In this document: piece by piece, positions 25,799 to 34,355 of the stretch | Numbering within the stretch: position 1 is the first letter of the stretch | Layout: each line of letters starts with the position of its first letter | From: JAGHKQ01 sp041920565 | GTDB lineage: Bacteria; Bacillota; Bacilli; Bacillales; Bacillaceae_G | Reading direction: 5' to 3' | Assembly (NCBI GenBank): GCA_041920565.1 | Contig: JBHGXS010000104.1 | Span: forward strand, 1 to 59,302 | DNA length: 59,302 nucleotides | Translations under genes and position numbers: made by a program | The notes under the pieces: generated by a model | Seen by the model: the letters and a program-made list of their open reading frames with translations, nothing else | Database searches by the model: none | Told to the model about the DNA's origin: nothing

Positions 25799-28189
25799 CT
25801 ACACCTTTTGATATTGTCTAATTTTTTCTATAAAATAGGAAATATTTTCTTTCGCATTGGAGGGATTTAACGATTGGGAATACACAATAAATTTCGGTTG
25901 ACTAATGTCAGACACAATGTAGGACCATTCGCCGTCCTGATGTTCAAACTTGATTCCGTCCAAGATTTCGAATTGCTTTTGTTTAAAATCATCCAGTAAT
26001 CTGCGCATCACTTTTCCTTTTTCCTTCCACGGACAAATCACTTCATCTCTTAATAAATGGAACTGAGTATACTTTTGAAAAATTGCGTGCAACGATAACT
26101 TTTCAAGCGAAATAATTTCTAATAGTTTAGCGATCCGATACAATGTATCGTTTTTAAATCGGCCATTATATTGACTTTCTCGAAATGGCAAATGTGTAAT
26201 CATTTCATCTAAATAAGAGATGATATAATTTGTTCCATGCTTTAAAGACAGCGGATAAAAAGAATTTCCTTCTTTATTCATGATGGAGTTTGGAATGTAA
26301 ATTGCCTCATTGTCTACGCTGGTATACACATTTCCATACTTATCATAAAGTTCAAAAGAGTTTCCTTGTTCGTTAAAAATCACTCCTATATGTGCACGGC
26401 TTGTTTTCATGATGGACTTAATATGATCTTCATTATTATAGGAATAAACCCATGTTAAAGAACATCCCAACATTCGAAAAAACGAAACAACCGCCTCTTG
26501 AAACGGACTATCTACTTTATTGACAAGAAGATGAAACTTTTCCTTTTGAATAAGCTCCGTATGTACATGCTGCAACAAGGAATGCACATACTGCTCTTCA
26601 TATAAACGGATGCGGTCATTGTGCCCGATTCGCATCGGTTCTACGTGCCGGAATGCTTCCGATGTATAAATAGTCTGGATTTCTTTCTCTGTTCTTGACT
26701 GGATGATTTCACCGTTTTCGTTGTAAAAACGAATAGTAACCTGCTCATTATCTCCATTTTTATTCATAGAAATAAAAATTCCGCCCGCTACTACTTCTTC
26801 GGAAATCACGTATCGAAAGCATGCATCACTGATTTCTTGACATTCCAATGTATAAATACCTGCGGCATGCAATCCATTCATACACACCTGCTTCAAGAAT
26901 GTGGCATACATATGACAATCGCTGCCAATTAATACTTTTGATTCAACCGGCAGCGTGGATCCGTAGGCAGCCGCGATCCTAACAACTTGTTCCGGCACAA
27001 TATCCACATTGGCTCTGCCAGCTATGCTTCCTCTCTTGAACAAAGAATACGAAATTTCTTGAGCTGACACAATGGAAGAAGTAACAACAACGCTGCCATT
27101 AATGATTTTCCCCGGCCATACTTTGACTGCCGATTTAACAACGGTATTTTTCCCGATTTTACAATGATCTGCAATAACGGCTTTTTCGTATACAGTAGAT
27201 CCATCTTCTATGGAAGTACCTTGCCCGATTGTAGTTCCCGCCAATTCACATTGCTTCCCTATATATACCTCATTCCATAGAATAGATTTCTTTACATTTA
27301 CATTTTCACAAATGATGCTATTTTTCCCGATAATGGTATATGGCTCAATGACAGCTCCTGTTTTTATTACAGCTCCATCCCCAATTAATACAGGTCCGCG
27401 AATCGTAGTTCCTTGCTCAATCGTCACTCCTTTTCCAATCCAGACACTTGGTAAAATTTCCGTATGATTTATAGGAACATCTACTTTTTTTGCTAACAAA
27501 TCAAAATGCGCTTGTCGATATTGCGGAAACGTTCCAATATCAAGCCAATACCCATCGCACAAATATCCATAAATATTTTCTTTTTTTTTAATTAACGCAG
27601 GAAAAATATCATGACTAAAATCAGTAAACGTTTCCTCTTTTATGTATGAAAAAATATCAGGGCTCATCATATAAATTCCTGTGTTAACCGTATTGGAAAA
27701 CACTTCATTCCAGTTAGGCTTTTCAATGTACTTCTGAATTTTTTGTTCTTCGTCTGTCATAATTAACCCGAATTCTAACGGGTTAGATACTTCCTTCATA
27801 AAAATGGTCAATAATCGATTGCCGTTTTTGTGAAAATCGATCCCTTTTGATAAATTAAAGTCTGTTAAAGCGTCTCCGCTAATGACAAGAAACGGTTCAT
27901 CCAAGAATCCTTCTGCTTGCTTGATGCTTCCTGCTGTTCCTAAAGGAGGCGAGTCTTCAAAGTAATATAACCTTACCCCCCATCTGCTTCCATCCCCAAA
28001 ATAATTCTTGATGGCGGAGCTCATATATTGAACTGTAATAGCAATATCTTCAACACCATGCTTTTTTAACAGCTCAATGCTGTATTCCATTACAGGCTTA
28101 TTAAATAGAGGTAGCATAGGCTTAGGGAGATTGCATGTTAAAGGTCTTAAGCGTGCGCCCTTTCCGCCTGCTAAAATAACTCCCTTCAT
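25799..28189 (-). CDS. Sugar-phosphate nucleotidyltransferase fused to a degenerate phosphomannomutase-like domain
   Basis: Residues 1-235 are an NDP-sugar pyrophosphorylase with GGKGARLRPLT (8-18), PKPM (22-25), SGDALTDFNL (104-113) and EKP (156-158), so catalysis looks intact. Residues about 245-375 are a left-handed beta-helix of hexapeptide repeats. Residues about 380-796 have the phosphohexomutase fold (GSIAGRAN, IGSD). In that fold the serine loop TASHNP is replaced around 474-479, the metal loop DGDxDR is FNEQGNS at 605-611, and the phosphate loop SGTEP is DISQP at 761-765. The mutase half is therefore probably inactive. The start is placed at 28189, 5 bases after the upstream glycosyltransferase gene and after a GGGGG box. 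The nucleotide and sugar are unknown. Confidence 0.85.
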   Translation of the reverse strand: MKGVILAGGKGARLRPLTCNLPKPMLPLFNKPVMEYSIELLKKHGVEDIAITVQYMSSAIKNYFGDGSRWGVRLYYFEDSPPLGTAGSIKQAEGFLDEPFLVISGDALTDFNLSKGIDFHKNGNRLLTIFMKEVSNPLEFGLIMTDEEQKIQKYIEKPNWNEVFSNTVNTGIYMMSPDIFSYIKEETFTDFSHDIFPALIKKKENIYGYLCDGYWLDIGTFPQYRQAHFDLLAKKVDVPINHTEILPSVWIGKGVTIEQGTTIRGPVLIGDGAVIKTGAVIEPYTIIGKNSIICENVNVKKSILWNEVYIGKQCELAGTTIGQGTSIEDGSTVYEKAVIADHCKIGKNTVVKSAVKVWPGKIINGSVVVTSSIVSAQEISYSLFKRGSIAGRANVDIVPEQVVRIAAAYGSTLPVESKVLIGSDCHMYATFLKQVCMNGLHAAGIYTLECQEISDACFRYVISEEVVAGGIFISMNKNGDNEQVTIRFYNENGEIIQSRTEKEIQTIYTSEAFRHVEPMRIGHNDRIRLYEEQYVHSLLQHVHTELIQKEKFHLLVNKVDSPFQEAVVSFFRMLGCSLTWVYSYNNEDHIKSIMKTSRAHIGVIFNEQGNSFELYDKYGNVYTSVDNEAIYIPNSIMNKEGNSFYPLSLKHGTNYIISYLDEMITHLPFRESQYNGRFKNDTLYRIAKLLEIISLEKLSLHAIFQKYTQFHLLRDEVICPWKEKGKVMRRLLDDFKQKQFEILDGIKFEHQDGEWSYIVSDISQPKFIVYSQSLNPSNAKENISYFIEKIRQYQKV

Positions 28190-28194
28190 CCCTT

Positions 28195-29388
28195 TCACCC
28201 CCTGCATTTTCCACAAGCAGCCATTGCTTGTTTATACACTCCTACTGTTTGTTCTGCAATTCTGCTCCAAGAGTAGTGTTCAAGAACATATTTTTGTCCT
28301 TCTTGGGCTAACTTTTCCGCTTCTTTCTTCCCGTTCAGCACTGTCGTAATTTGCTGAACCAAGCTGTGCGGATTTCCCGGCTGCATTTTCAATCCTGTTC
28401 TTTCATGGCTGATAATTTCACTTAAACCTCCTACATCCGAGACAATCGTGGGTTTTTTTGCAAGCATGCCTTCTAATGCAACAATTCCGAAAGGCTCATA
28501 AAGACTTGGAACTAAAACAATATCACTTTGCTGCAGAAAAGCTCTTTGCTCCTCTTCACTTATATGTCCAAGAAAGGCAATCACATTTGCTACTCCCCTA
28601 TCTGCCACAAGCTGGCGGTAATAATCCAGCATGGGCCCTTTTCCTGCAATAAGAAAGAAGATATTGCGATATCGCGAGCTAAGAGAAGGCGCTGCATCAA
28701 TAATCGTTTGAAATCCTTTTTCGTTGACTATTCTTCCAATTGAAAAAACGACCTTTCGATTTTGCAACTGATATTTTTCACGAATATCAATATTCCCGGC
28801 AACTTGTTCAAAAAACTTCTCATCAATTCCATTTGGAAATACAAATATACGATCTGGCGAGGCATCCAGTATTGTAATTACTTCATCTTTCATGTATCTG
28901 CTGCAAACAACTATAGCGTCTGCTTCTCTAACCAATTCTTTTTCTTTCATATGTATTTCATGTTGCAAGTTTGTATGAATTCCGTTGTTACGTCCGTGTT
29001 CTGTGGCATGAATCGTTGCTACTAGAGGGAGAGTGTTCTTTTGTTTAATCGCAGTGGCTGATGCACAAACAAGCCAATCGTGGGCATGAATGAGGTCAAA
29101 CTTAGTTTCTTGGAAAAGCTGATTTGTATATTGCTCAATTGCACTATTCAACCCGCTTATACATTTGTAAAAATGCTCTTTATTTTCGTATAAGCCTTTC
29201 ACTCGATGAATATGAACGCCATTTTTATATTCATAAATACATGAATCTTCTACATAAGTTGTAATTACATGTACACTATGTCCTTCCTTTGCTAATGCTT
29301 TTGACAGCTCATATACATGTCTGCCTAACCCGCCGACTATCATAGGCGGATATTCCCAAGCTAGCATTAAAATCTGCAACGCTTCCAT
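28195..29388 (-). CDS. GT4-family glycosyltransferase (glycogen-synthase-like)
   Basis: This 397-residue GT-B enzyme has the N-terminal AWEYPPMIVGGLGRHVYELSKAL of the GT4/GT5 type, a HAHDWL strand at about residues 100-106, FSIGRIVNEKGF around 209, and the E-x7-E motif EPFGIVALE near 297-305. It transfers a sugar from an activated donor. It is followed after 5 bases by the pyrophosphorylase/pseudo-mutase gene, so that enzyme probably makes its donor. Glycogen-like glucan, trehalose or another glycoconjugate are all possible; nothing here decides. No other glycogen gene is adjacent. Confidence 0.85.
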   Translation of the reverse strand: MEALQILMLAWEYPPMIVGGLGRHVYELSKALAKEGHSVHVITTYVEDSCIYEYKNGVHIHRVKGLYENKEHFYKCISGLNSAIEQYTNQLFQETKFDLIHAHDWLVCASATAIKQKNTLPLVATIHATEHGRNNGIHTNLQHEIHMKEKELVREADAIVVCSRYMKDEVITILDASPDRIFVFPNGIDEKFFEQVAGNIDIREKYQLQNRKVVFSIGRIVNEKGFQTIIDAAPSLSSRYRNIFFLIAGKGPMLDYYRQLVADRGVANVIAFLGHISEEEQRAFLQQSDIVLVPSLYEPFGIVALEGMLAKKPTIVSDVGGLSEIISHERTGLKMQPGNPHSLVQQITTVLNGKKEAEKLAQEGQKYVLEHYSWSRIAEQTVGVYKQAMAACGKCRG

Positions 29389-29632
29389 CTTTCACCCCTT
29401 TTCTGCCTCCGTTCAAGTAAGAGACATTGTTCGCTTCACTTCCTGTTGCTATTTCATTTGCAGACAATCAAATTAAGAAATTCATATTTATGACTATACA
29501 CATATAAAAAAGAGAATTAATCGTTTCATTTAAAATCATAACATCCATGTTCCTTCCATACAACGAGCCTATTTTGTCTAAAGTTGTAACATACCGTTGA
29601 TTTTTGCTTTTGGAGATTTTACAGTATAAACA

Positions 29633-29673
29633 AAAGAAGCATGAGGATTGAATAACCCCTCATGCTTCTTTGT
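29633..29673 (-). terminator. Terminator of the pst-phoU operon
   Basis: AAAGAAGCATGAGG and CCTCATGCTTCTTT form a 14-bp stem with a loop of about 11 nt; TTTTGTTT follows on the minus strand. The rest of the spacer, 29389-29630, shows no gene. Confidence 0.85.
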
Positions 29674-29677
29674 TCAT

Positions 29678-30334
29678 TTATTCATTTAACAAATAATGCT
29701 TGCCTTTTACAAGATAAAAAACACTCTCTGCTATATTTGTTACATGATCAGCAGTACGTTCGATGTATCGAGCAATAAAAGATAACTGTGTAATTTGGCT
29801 GATGTCTTCCGGTTTATTCGGAATAGATGAAATCAGCTCTTTTATCACTTGTCCGTATAATTCATCCACACTGTCATCCATCTCTGCAATTTTTTTAGCA
29901 ATTGTTAAATCTTCTTCATGATAGGCCTTAACTGCTAAGCTGAGCATTTCTTTTGCAGACTTATACATTTCCTCAATATATTTTAATGAAACTTCTACAT
30001 CTTTCTCTCCAAGACGGATAGTCGCTTTCGCAATATTCACTGCATGATCGGAAATGCGCTCCAAGTCTGCGGCAATTTTAATGGAAACGAAAATTCTTCT
30101 TAAATCAATAGCCACAGGCTGTTGTTTTGTAATCAGCATAAGAGCAAAGTCATTAATTTCTTCCTCTAAATCATCCATGTGTTGGTCATCATCAATCACT
30201 TTTAAAGACATTTCAACGTTTTTAGAACGAAGTCCCTCCATTGCTGTTTCCAGTGCTTGTTGGGACAGTTCTCCAAGCTCTATCACTTTGGCTTGGAGTG
30301 ATCTTAAGTCAAACTGAAATTGTTCACGAACCAT
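29678..30334 (-). CDS. phoU: Phosphate uptake regulator PhoU
   Basis: This all-helical protein of 218 residues has the two PhoU repeats, each with the E-R-x-x-D-H-x-x-N-I-A motif: DLERISDHAVNIAKA around 90-104 and YIERTADHVTNIAES around 192-206. PhoU restrains the Pst transporter and phosphate signalling and binds metal clusters through these acidic residues. It is the last gene of the pst operon, 28 bases after pstB. B. subtilis lacks a phoU at this locus, so its presence here fits the B. cereus group. Confidence 0.93.
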   Translation of the reverse strand: MVREQFQFDLRSLQAKVIELGELSQQALETAMEGLRSKNVEMSLKVIDDDQHMDDLEEEINDFALMLITKQQPVAIDLRRIFVSIKIAADLERISDHAVNIAKATIRLGEKDVEVSLKYIEEMYKSAKEMLSLAVKAYHEEDLTIAKKIAEMDDSVDELYGQVIKELISSIPNKPEDISQITQLSFIARYIERTADHVTNIAESVFYLVKGKHYLLNE

Positions 30335-30362
30335 GGTCTATACCCTCCTAGATGGTGAAAAA

Positions 30363-31184
30363 TTAACCGAATCGTCCCGTAATATAATCCTCTGTTCTCT
30401 TGTCTGTCGGAGTTGTAAACAGACGATTTGTATCTGTAAATTCTACTACCTCACCATTTAGGAAGAATGCTGTACGATCAGAAATACGGGCAGCTTGCTG
30501 CATGTTATGAGTCACGATAACAATACTGAAATCTTTCTTTAATTCTTGAATAAGTTCTTCTACCTTTAGTGTAGAAATCGGATCAAGTGCAGACGTCGGC
30601 TCATCCATTAAAATTACATCCGGTTCAATAGCCAAGCAACGAGCAATACATAAGCGCTGCTGTTGACCGCCTGAAAGTCCGTATGCATTATCATGCAAAC
30701 GATCTTTTAATTCATCCCAAATCGCTGCACCTCGTAAACTCTTTTCTACAATCTCATCTAACACTTTTTTGTCACGGATACCGTGGATTTTCGGTCCGTA
30801 AGCTACATTTTCATAAATGGACTTCGGAAACGGATTTGGCTTTTGGAATACCATTCCAACTTGTGTACGAAGCTCTTCTACACGGTATGATTTATCAAAA
30901 ATGTTTCGCCCGCGATAAGCAACTGTACCCGTAGTGCGTACAATCGGCACTAGTTCAACCATGCGGTTTAACGTTTTTAAATACGTAGACTTACCGCATC
31001 CGCTCGGTCCGATAATAGCAGTTACTTCTTTTTCATATATGCTTAAATTAATATCCTTTAAGGCATGATCTTCACCGTACCAAAGGTTCAAATTTTTCGT
31101 GTCAAATACAATGTTTTTTGAAGCTTCGTTTTTCGTTTCTTGATTTTGTAAACCTGCATTTACTTTTATAACAGTAGATGTCAT
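30363..31184 (-). CDS. pstB: Phosphate ABC transporter ATP-binding protein PstB
   Basis: All ABC motifs are present: Walker A GPSGCGKST, signature LSGGQQQR, Walker B VILMDEP and the switch histidine in VTHNM. The N-terminus carries a 28-residue extension (ending TKNEASKNIVFDTKNLNLWYG), and the C-terminal EDYITGRFG is the typical PstB end. It powers phosphate import with PstA and PstC. A single pstB is present, unlike the two in B. subtilis. Confidence 0.95.
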   Translation of the reverse strand: MTSTVIKVNAGLQNQETKNEASKNIVFDTKNLNLWYGEDHALKDINLSIYEKEVTAIIGPSGCGKSTYLKTLNRMVELVPIVRTTGTVAYRGRNIFDKSYRVEELRTQVGMVFQKPNPFPKSIYENVAYGPKIHGIRDKKVLDEIVEKSLRGAAIWDELKDRLHDNAYGLSGGQQQRLCIARCLAIEPDVILMDEPTSALDPISTLKVEELIQELKKDFSIVIVTHNMQQAARISDRTAFFLNGEVVEFTDTNRLFTTPTDKRTEDYITGRFG

Positions 31185-31221
31185 AAATGACTTCCCCTTT
31201 CATCCAATTACAAACAGTTGC

Positions 31222-32100
31222 TTAGTATCTCTTTTGAAACTTATTTCGAATCAATACGGCAATAGAGTTCATCACGATTAATACCGCCAGTAATATGATA
31301 ATCCCGGTTGCAGCTAAATCGTGAAATGCTTCTTGCGGACGACTCGTCCAGTTATAAATTTGAATCGGCAGAACCGTAAAGCTGTCCATAATGCTTCTCG
31401 GCAAGAAGTTTACGAATGCCAAAGCACCAACCACCAGTAATGGAGCAGTTTCTCCGATCGCACGAGATAACGCCAAAATACTTCCTGTTAAAATCCCCGG
31501 CACCGCCGCTGGCAGTACAACGCGGCGAATGGTTTGCCATTTTGTAGCTCCCATGCCGTAAGAAGCTTCACGCAGCGATTTTGGAACTGCACGAATGGCT
31601 TCTTGAGCCGCTACTACAATAACCGGCATAATCAGTAAACTCATTGTTAATCCGCCCGATAAGATACTTCCTCCAAGATTCAACGCACGAGCAAAAATGG
31701 TAAGACCCAGAAGTCCGAATACAATGGATGGGACGCCTGCTAAGTTTTGGATATTAATCTGAATGAATTGTGTAAATTTGTTTTTCTTCGCATATTCTTC
31801 CAGATAAAGCGCAGTTCCTACACCAAGTATTAAAGATACAGGAGCAACTACTGAAATAAGCCAAAGCGATCCCCAAAGAGCTGCGCTGATCCCTGAGCGT
31901 TCCGGGCTTCTTGAAGCAAAGTTCGTTAAGAAGTCCATGTTTAAATAGCCAATTCCTTGAGTGAATATCCGATATAACAATACAACAAGCATGACTAATG
32001 CAAATCCCGTTGCAGCAATAAACAATCCTTTATATATGTTGTTTTTTTGCAAACGGAATGACATTCTCCTTGCTACTTGCTTTTGGTCGATTAATTTCAT
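31222..32100 (-). CDS. pstA: Phosphate ABC transporter permease PstA
   Basis: Six hydrophobic helices are present, with the inner-loop EAA-like motif (EASYGMGATKWQTIRRVVLPAAVPGILTG region) that contacts the ATPase. At 292 residues it matches PstA. It starts 2 bases after the pstC stop with a GGAGG box inside the pstC end, so the two permeases are translationally coupled. Confidence 0.94.
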   Translation of the reverse strand: MKLIDQKQVARRMSFRLQKNNIYKGLFIAATGFALVMLVVLLYRIFTQGIGYLNMDFLTNFASRSPERSGISAALWGSLWLISVVAPVSLILGVGTALYLEEYAKKNKFTQFIQINIQNLAGVPSIVFGLLGLTIFARALNLGGSILSGGLTMSLLIMPVIVVAAQEAIRAVPKSLREASYGMGATKWQTIRRVVLPAAVPGILTGSILALSRAIGETAPLLVVGALAFVNFLPRSIMDSFTVLPIQIYNWTSRPQEAFHDLAATGIIILLAVLIVMNSIAVLIRNKFQKRY

Positions 32101-32102
32101 GT

Positions 32103-33056
32103 TTAATATTCCTCCTTAAAGCGGCGAGAAATATATTGTGCGAGCAAGTTCATGCATAATGTGAATACGAACAATGTCATGCCTACTGCGTAAATACTAT
32201 AATAGATTGTTGTACCATATCCTGCGTCACCTAAGCTTACTTGCACAATATACGCTGTCATCGTTTGGATTGAATGGGTAGGATCAAAGGAAAGTACCGG
32301 TGTAGCACCGCCGGCTACTGTCACGATCATTGTTTCTCCGATAGCACGGGAAATCGCTAACACAACAGAAGCAATAATGCCGGATAATGCTGCAGGCAAT
32401 ACAACCTTCAACGCCACTTCCAAACGAGTAGATCCCAATCCCAATGCACCTTCACGCATAGCGTTTGGAACAGCTGTCATCGCATCTTCAGATAAAGAGG
32501 CAATCATTGGAATAATCATGATTCCTACTACAATTCCCGGACTCAATGCATTAAAGAATTGCAAGCTTGGAATCAGTTTTTGAAGCATAGGTGTTACAAA
32601 TGTTAAAGCGAAATAACCGTATACGATTGTCGGAACACCAGCTAACACTTCTAAAATCGGTTTAATAATGCGTCGCGTTTTATCAGACGCATATTCACTC
32701 AAAAAGATAGCACTTGCCAAACCGATTGGAACAGCTACAATCATTGCAATAAATGTAACCTGCAACGTCCCTGCAATTAACGGTAAAATTCCGTATTTCG
32801 GATTGCTGCTGAAGAACGGCAGCCATTCTTTTGCAGTCAAAAACTCTGCGATGGATACACGTTTAAAGAACGTAATAGTTTCAAAAATTAATGTGAACAC
32901 AATACCTAAAGTTGTTAAAACCGAGATGATGGCTATGAGCAAAAGAATTACAGGAACTGCTTTTTCTGCTAATTGTCCAGTTGATTTCTTTGCTTTTTTC
33001 TCTTGAATCATCTCTCTTATAGACAGCTTTGTTTCAATGTTCTTCCCTAAAGCCAA
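32103..33056 (-). CDS. pstC: Phosphate ABC transporter permease PstC
   Basis: After a 35-residue cytoplasmic lead there are six helices and the loop EGALGLGSTRLEVALKVVLPAALSGI. The start is uncertain. I prefer the TTG at 33056, 9 bases after AAAGGGG; the frame extends to 33086 without a binding site, and an internal ATG about 16 codons on is also possible. PstC and PstA form the membrane channel. The gene follows pstS by about 70 bases. Confidence 0.92.
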   Translation of the reverse strand: MALGKNIETKLSIREMIQEKKAKKSTGQLAEKAVPVILLLIAIISVLTTLGIVFTLIFETITFFKRVSIAEFLTAKEWLPFFSSNPKYGILPLIAGTLQVTFIAMIVAVPIGLASAIFLSEYASDKTRRIIKPILEVLAGVPTIVYGYFALTFVTPMLQKLIPSLQFFNALSPGIVVGIMIIPMIASLSEDAMTAVPNAMREGALGLGSTRLEVALKVVLPAALSGIIASVVLAISRAIGETMIVTVAGGATPVLSFDPTHSIQTMTAYIVQVSLGDAGYGTTIYYSIYAVGMTLFVFTLCMNLLAQYISRRFKEEY

Positions 33057-33129
33057 TGGTGAAAACCCCTTTCCATTCCATGGCAAGATGAGAAGCAGAA
33101 ATCCTTCCGCCCCTCATCCCCTTATTTCT

Positions 33130-34086
33130 TTATTTTCTTAACTCTTCAAGTTTTTTCATATCTTCTTCATAAATATTCTTTGGTGATTTTACGTATCCCA
33201 CTTCTTCAGCTAACTTGTCAGCATTTTCTAATGCAAACTTCAAGTAGTCATATACATAATCTTTTTCTTTTACAGAAGCGTTGTTAGCATATACATATAA
33301 TGGGCGAGACAGCGGAGTATACTTACCAGATTGAATTGTATCATGGGTTGGTTCTACACCGTTGATTTTCACTGCATGAATTTTATCTTTATTTTCTTGG
33401 TAGTAAGCATAACCGAAGAATCCGATTGCATACTTATCACCAGCAACACCTTGTACAAGAACGTTATCATCTTCAGATAAAGTCGCGTTTTTAACCATAG
33501 GTTTTTTCTCAAGAATTACTTCATCAAAGAAATCGTACGTACCGGAATCAGTACCAGGAGAATAGAATTTAATTTCTTCATTTGGCCATTTAGGGTTGAT
33601 ATCAGACCATTTTTTTACTTTTCCGTCTTCTAACCACATCTTCTTAAGATCGTCCACTGTTAAATCTTTAGCCCAATCGTTGTCTTTATTAACTACGACT
33701 GTTAGACCGTCAAATGCGATTTGGAAGTCTGTATATTCAATTTTATTTTGTTCAGCAATTTGTTTTTCTTCATCTTTAATCGGGCGGGATGCGTTGCTTA
33801 AATCAAGTTCACCAACAACGAACTTCTTGAAGCCGCCGCCAGTACCGGATACACCAACCGGAGCTTTTACATCAGGCTGTTCTGCTGCGTATTCTTCGGA
33901 AACAGCTTCCATGATTGGGAACACTGTAGAAGAACCATCAATTTTTACTTCACCGGATAATTTCTTTTGCTCTTCTGATGTTTTTTCAGCTGCGTTTTTA
34001 TCTGCACCGTTTCCGCAAGCTGTAGAGAACGCTAGTAACGTACCAGCCATTACTGATAATGCAACATACTTAAAGCCTTTCTTCAT
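33130..34086 (-). CDS. pstS: Phosphate-binding lipoprotein PstS
   Basis: The signal peptide ends in a lipobox with Cys24 (AFSTAC), anchoring the protein outside the membrane. The phosphate-binding strands include IDGSSTVFPI, VGVSGTGGGFKKF and SPGTDSGTYDFF, the standard PstS contacts. The start is set at the ATG at 34086, 9 bases after AGGAGG; a longer frame adds a non-signal leader. The mature protein is about 295 residues. It is the first gene of pstSCAB-phoU, and a Pho box lies about 60 bases upstream. Confidence 0.95.
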   Translation of the reverse strand: MKKGFKYVALSVMAGTLLAFSTACGNGADKNAAEKTSEEQKKLSGEVKIDGSSTVFPIMEAVSEEYAAEQPDVKAPVGVSGTGGGFKKFVVGELDLSNASRPIKDEEKQIAEQNKIEYTDFQIAFDGLTVVVNKDNDWAKDLTVDDLKKMWLEDGKVKKWSDINPKWPNEEIKFYSPGTDSGTYDFFDEVILEKKPMVKNATLSEDDNVLVQGVAGDKYAIGFFGYAYYQENKDKIHAVKINGVEPTHDTIQSGKYTPLSRPLYVYANNASVKEKDYVYDYLKFALENADKLAEEVGYVKSPKNIYEEDMKKLEELRK

Positions 34087-34147
34087 CCTTTGTTTCCTCC
34101 TAAGATTTGTCTTGTTTTGTCCTACAGGTATAAGAATAATGCCCAAC

Positions 34148-34186
34148 TATTAATACGGTTTTAATGAAATGTTAAGGTTTTGTAAA
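34148..34186 (-). promoter_or_regulatory. Pho box (PhoP-binding repeats) of the pst operon
   Basis: Read on the minus strand, four hexamers follow each other every 11 bases: TTTACA, TTAACA, TTAAAA and TTAATA, each separated by 5 bases. This is the exact layout of PhoP~P binding sites (TT(A/T/C)ACA-type repeats) in Bacillus, so phosphate starvation induction of pstSCAB-phoU can be predicted. Confidence 0.85.
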
Positions 34187-34302
34187 TCTCGACATTTTCC
34201 GCTAAATATTTTTATTAACTCCCGCATCATTCTTTACACTGTTTCATAGGCTGCTTGTACAAGAAGAAGACGGCTTTAGGGAATGTATATGCTTCTCGCA
34301 CA

Positions 34303-34345
34303 AAAAAAGCACCTATCTAAAAGATAGTGTGCCTTTTTTTATAAA
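34303..34345. terminator. Terminator of pbpA (bidirectional)
   Basis: GCACCTATCT and AGATAGTGTGC pair with one bulge and are flanked by A7 and T7. Confidence 0.7.
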
Positions 34346-34355
34346 TATTATTAAT

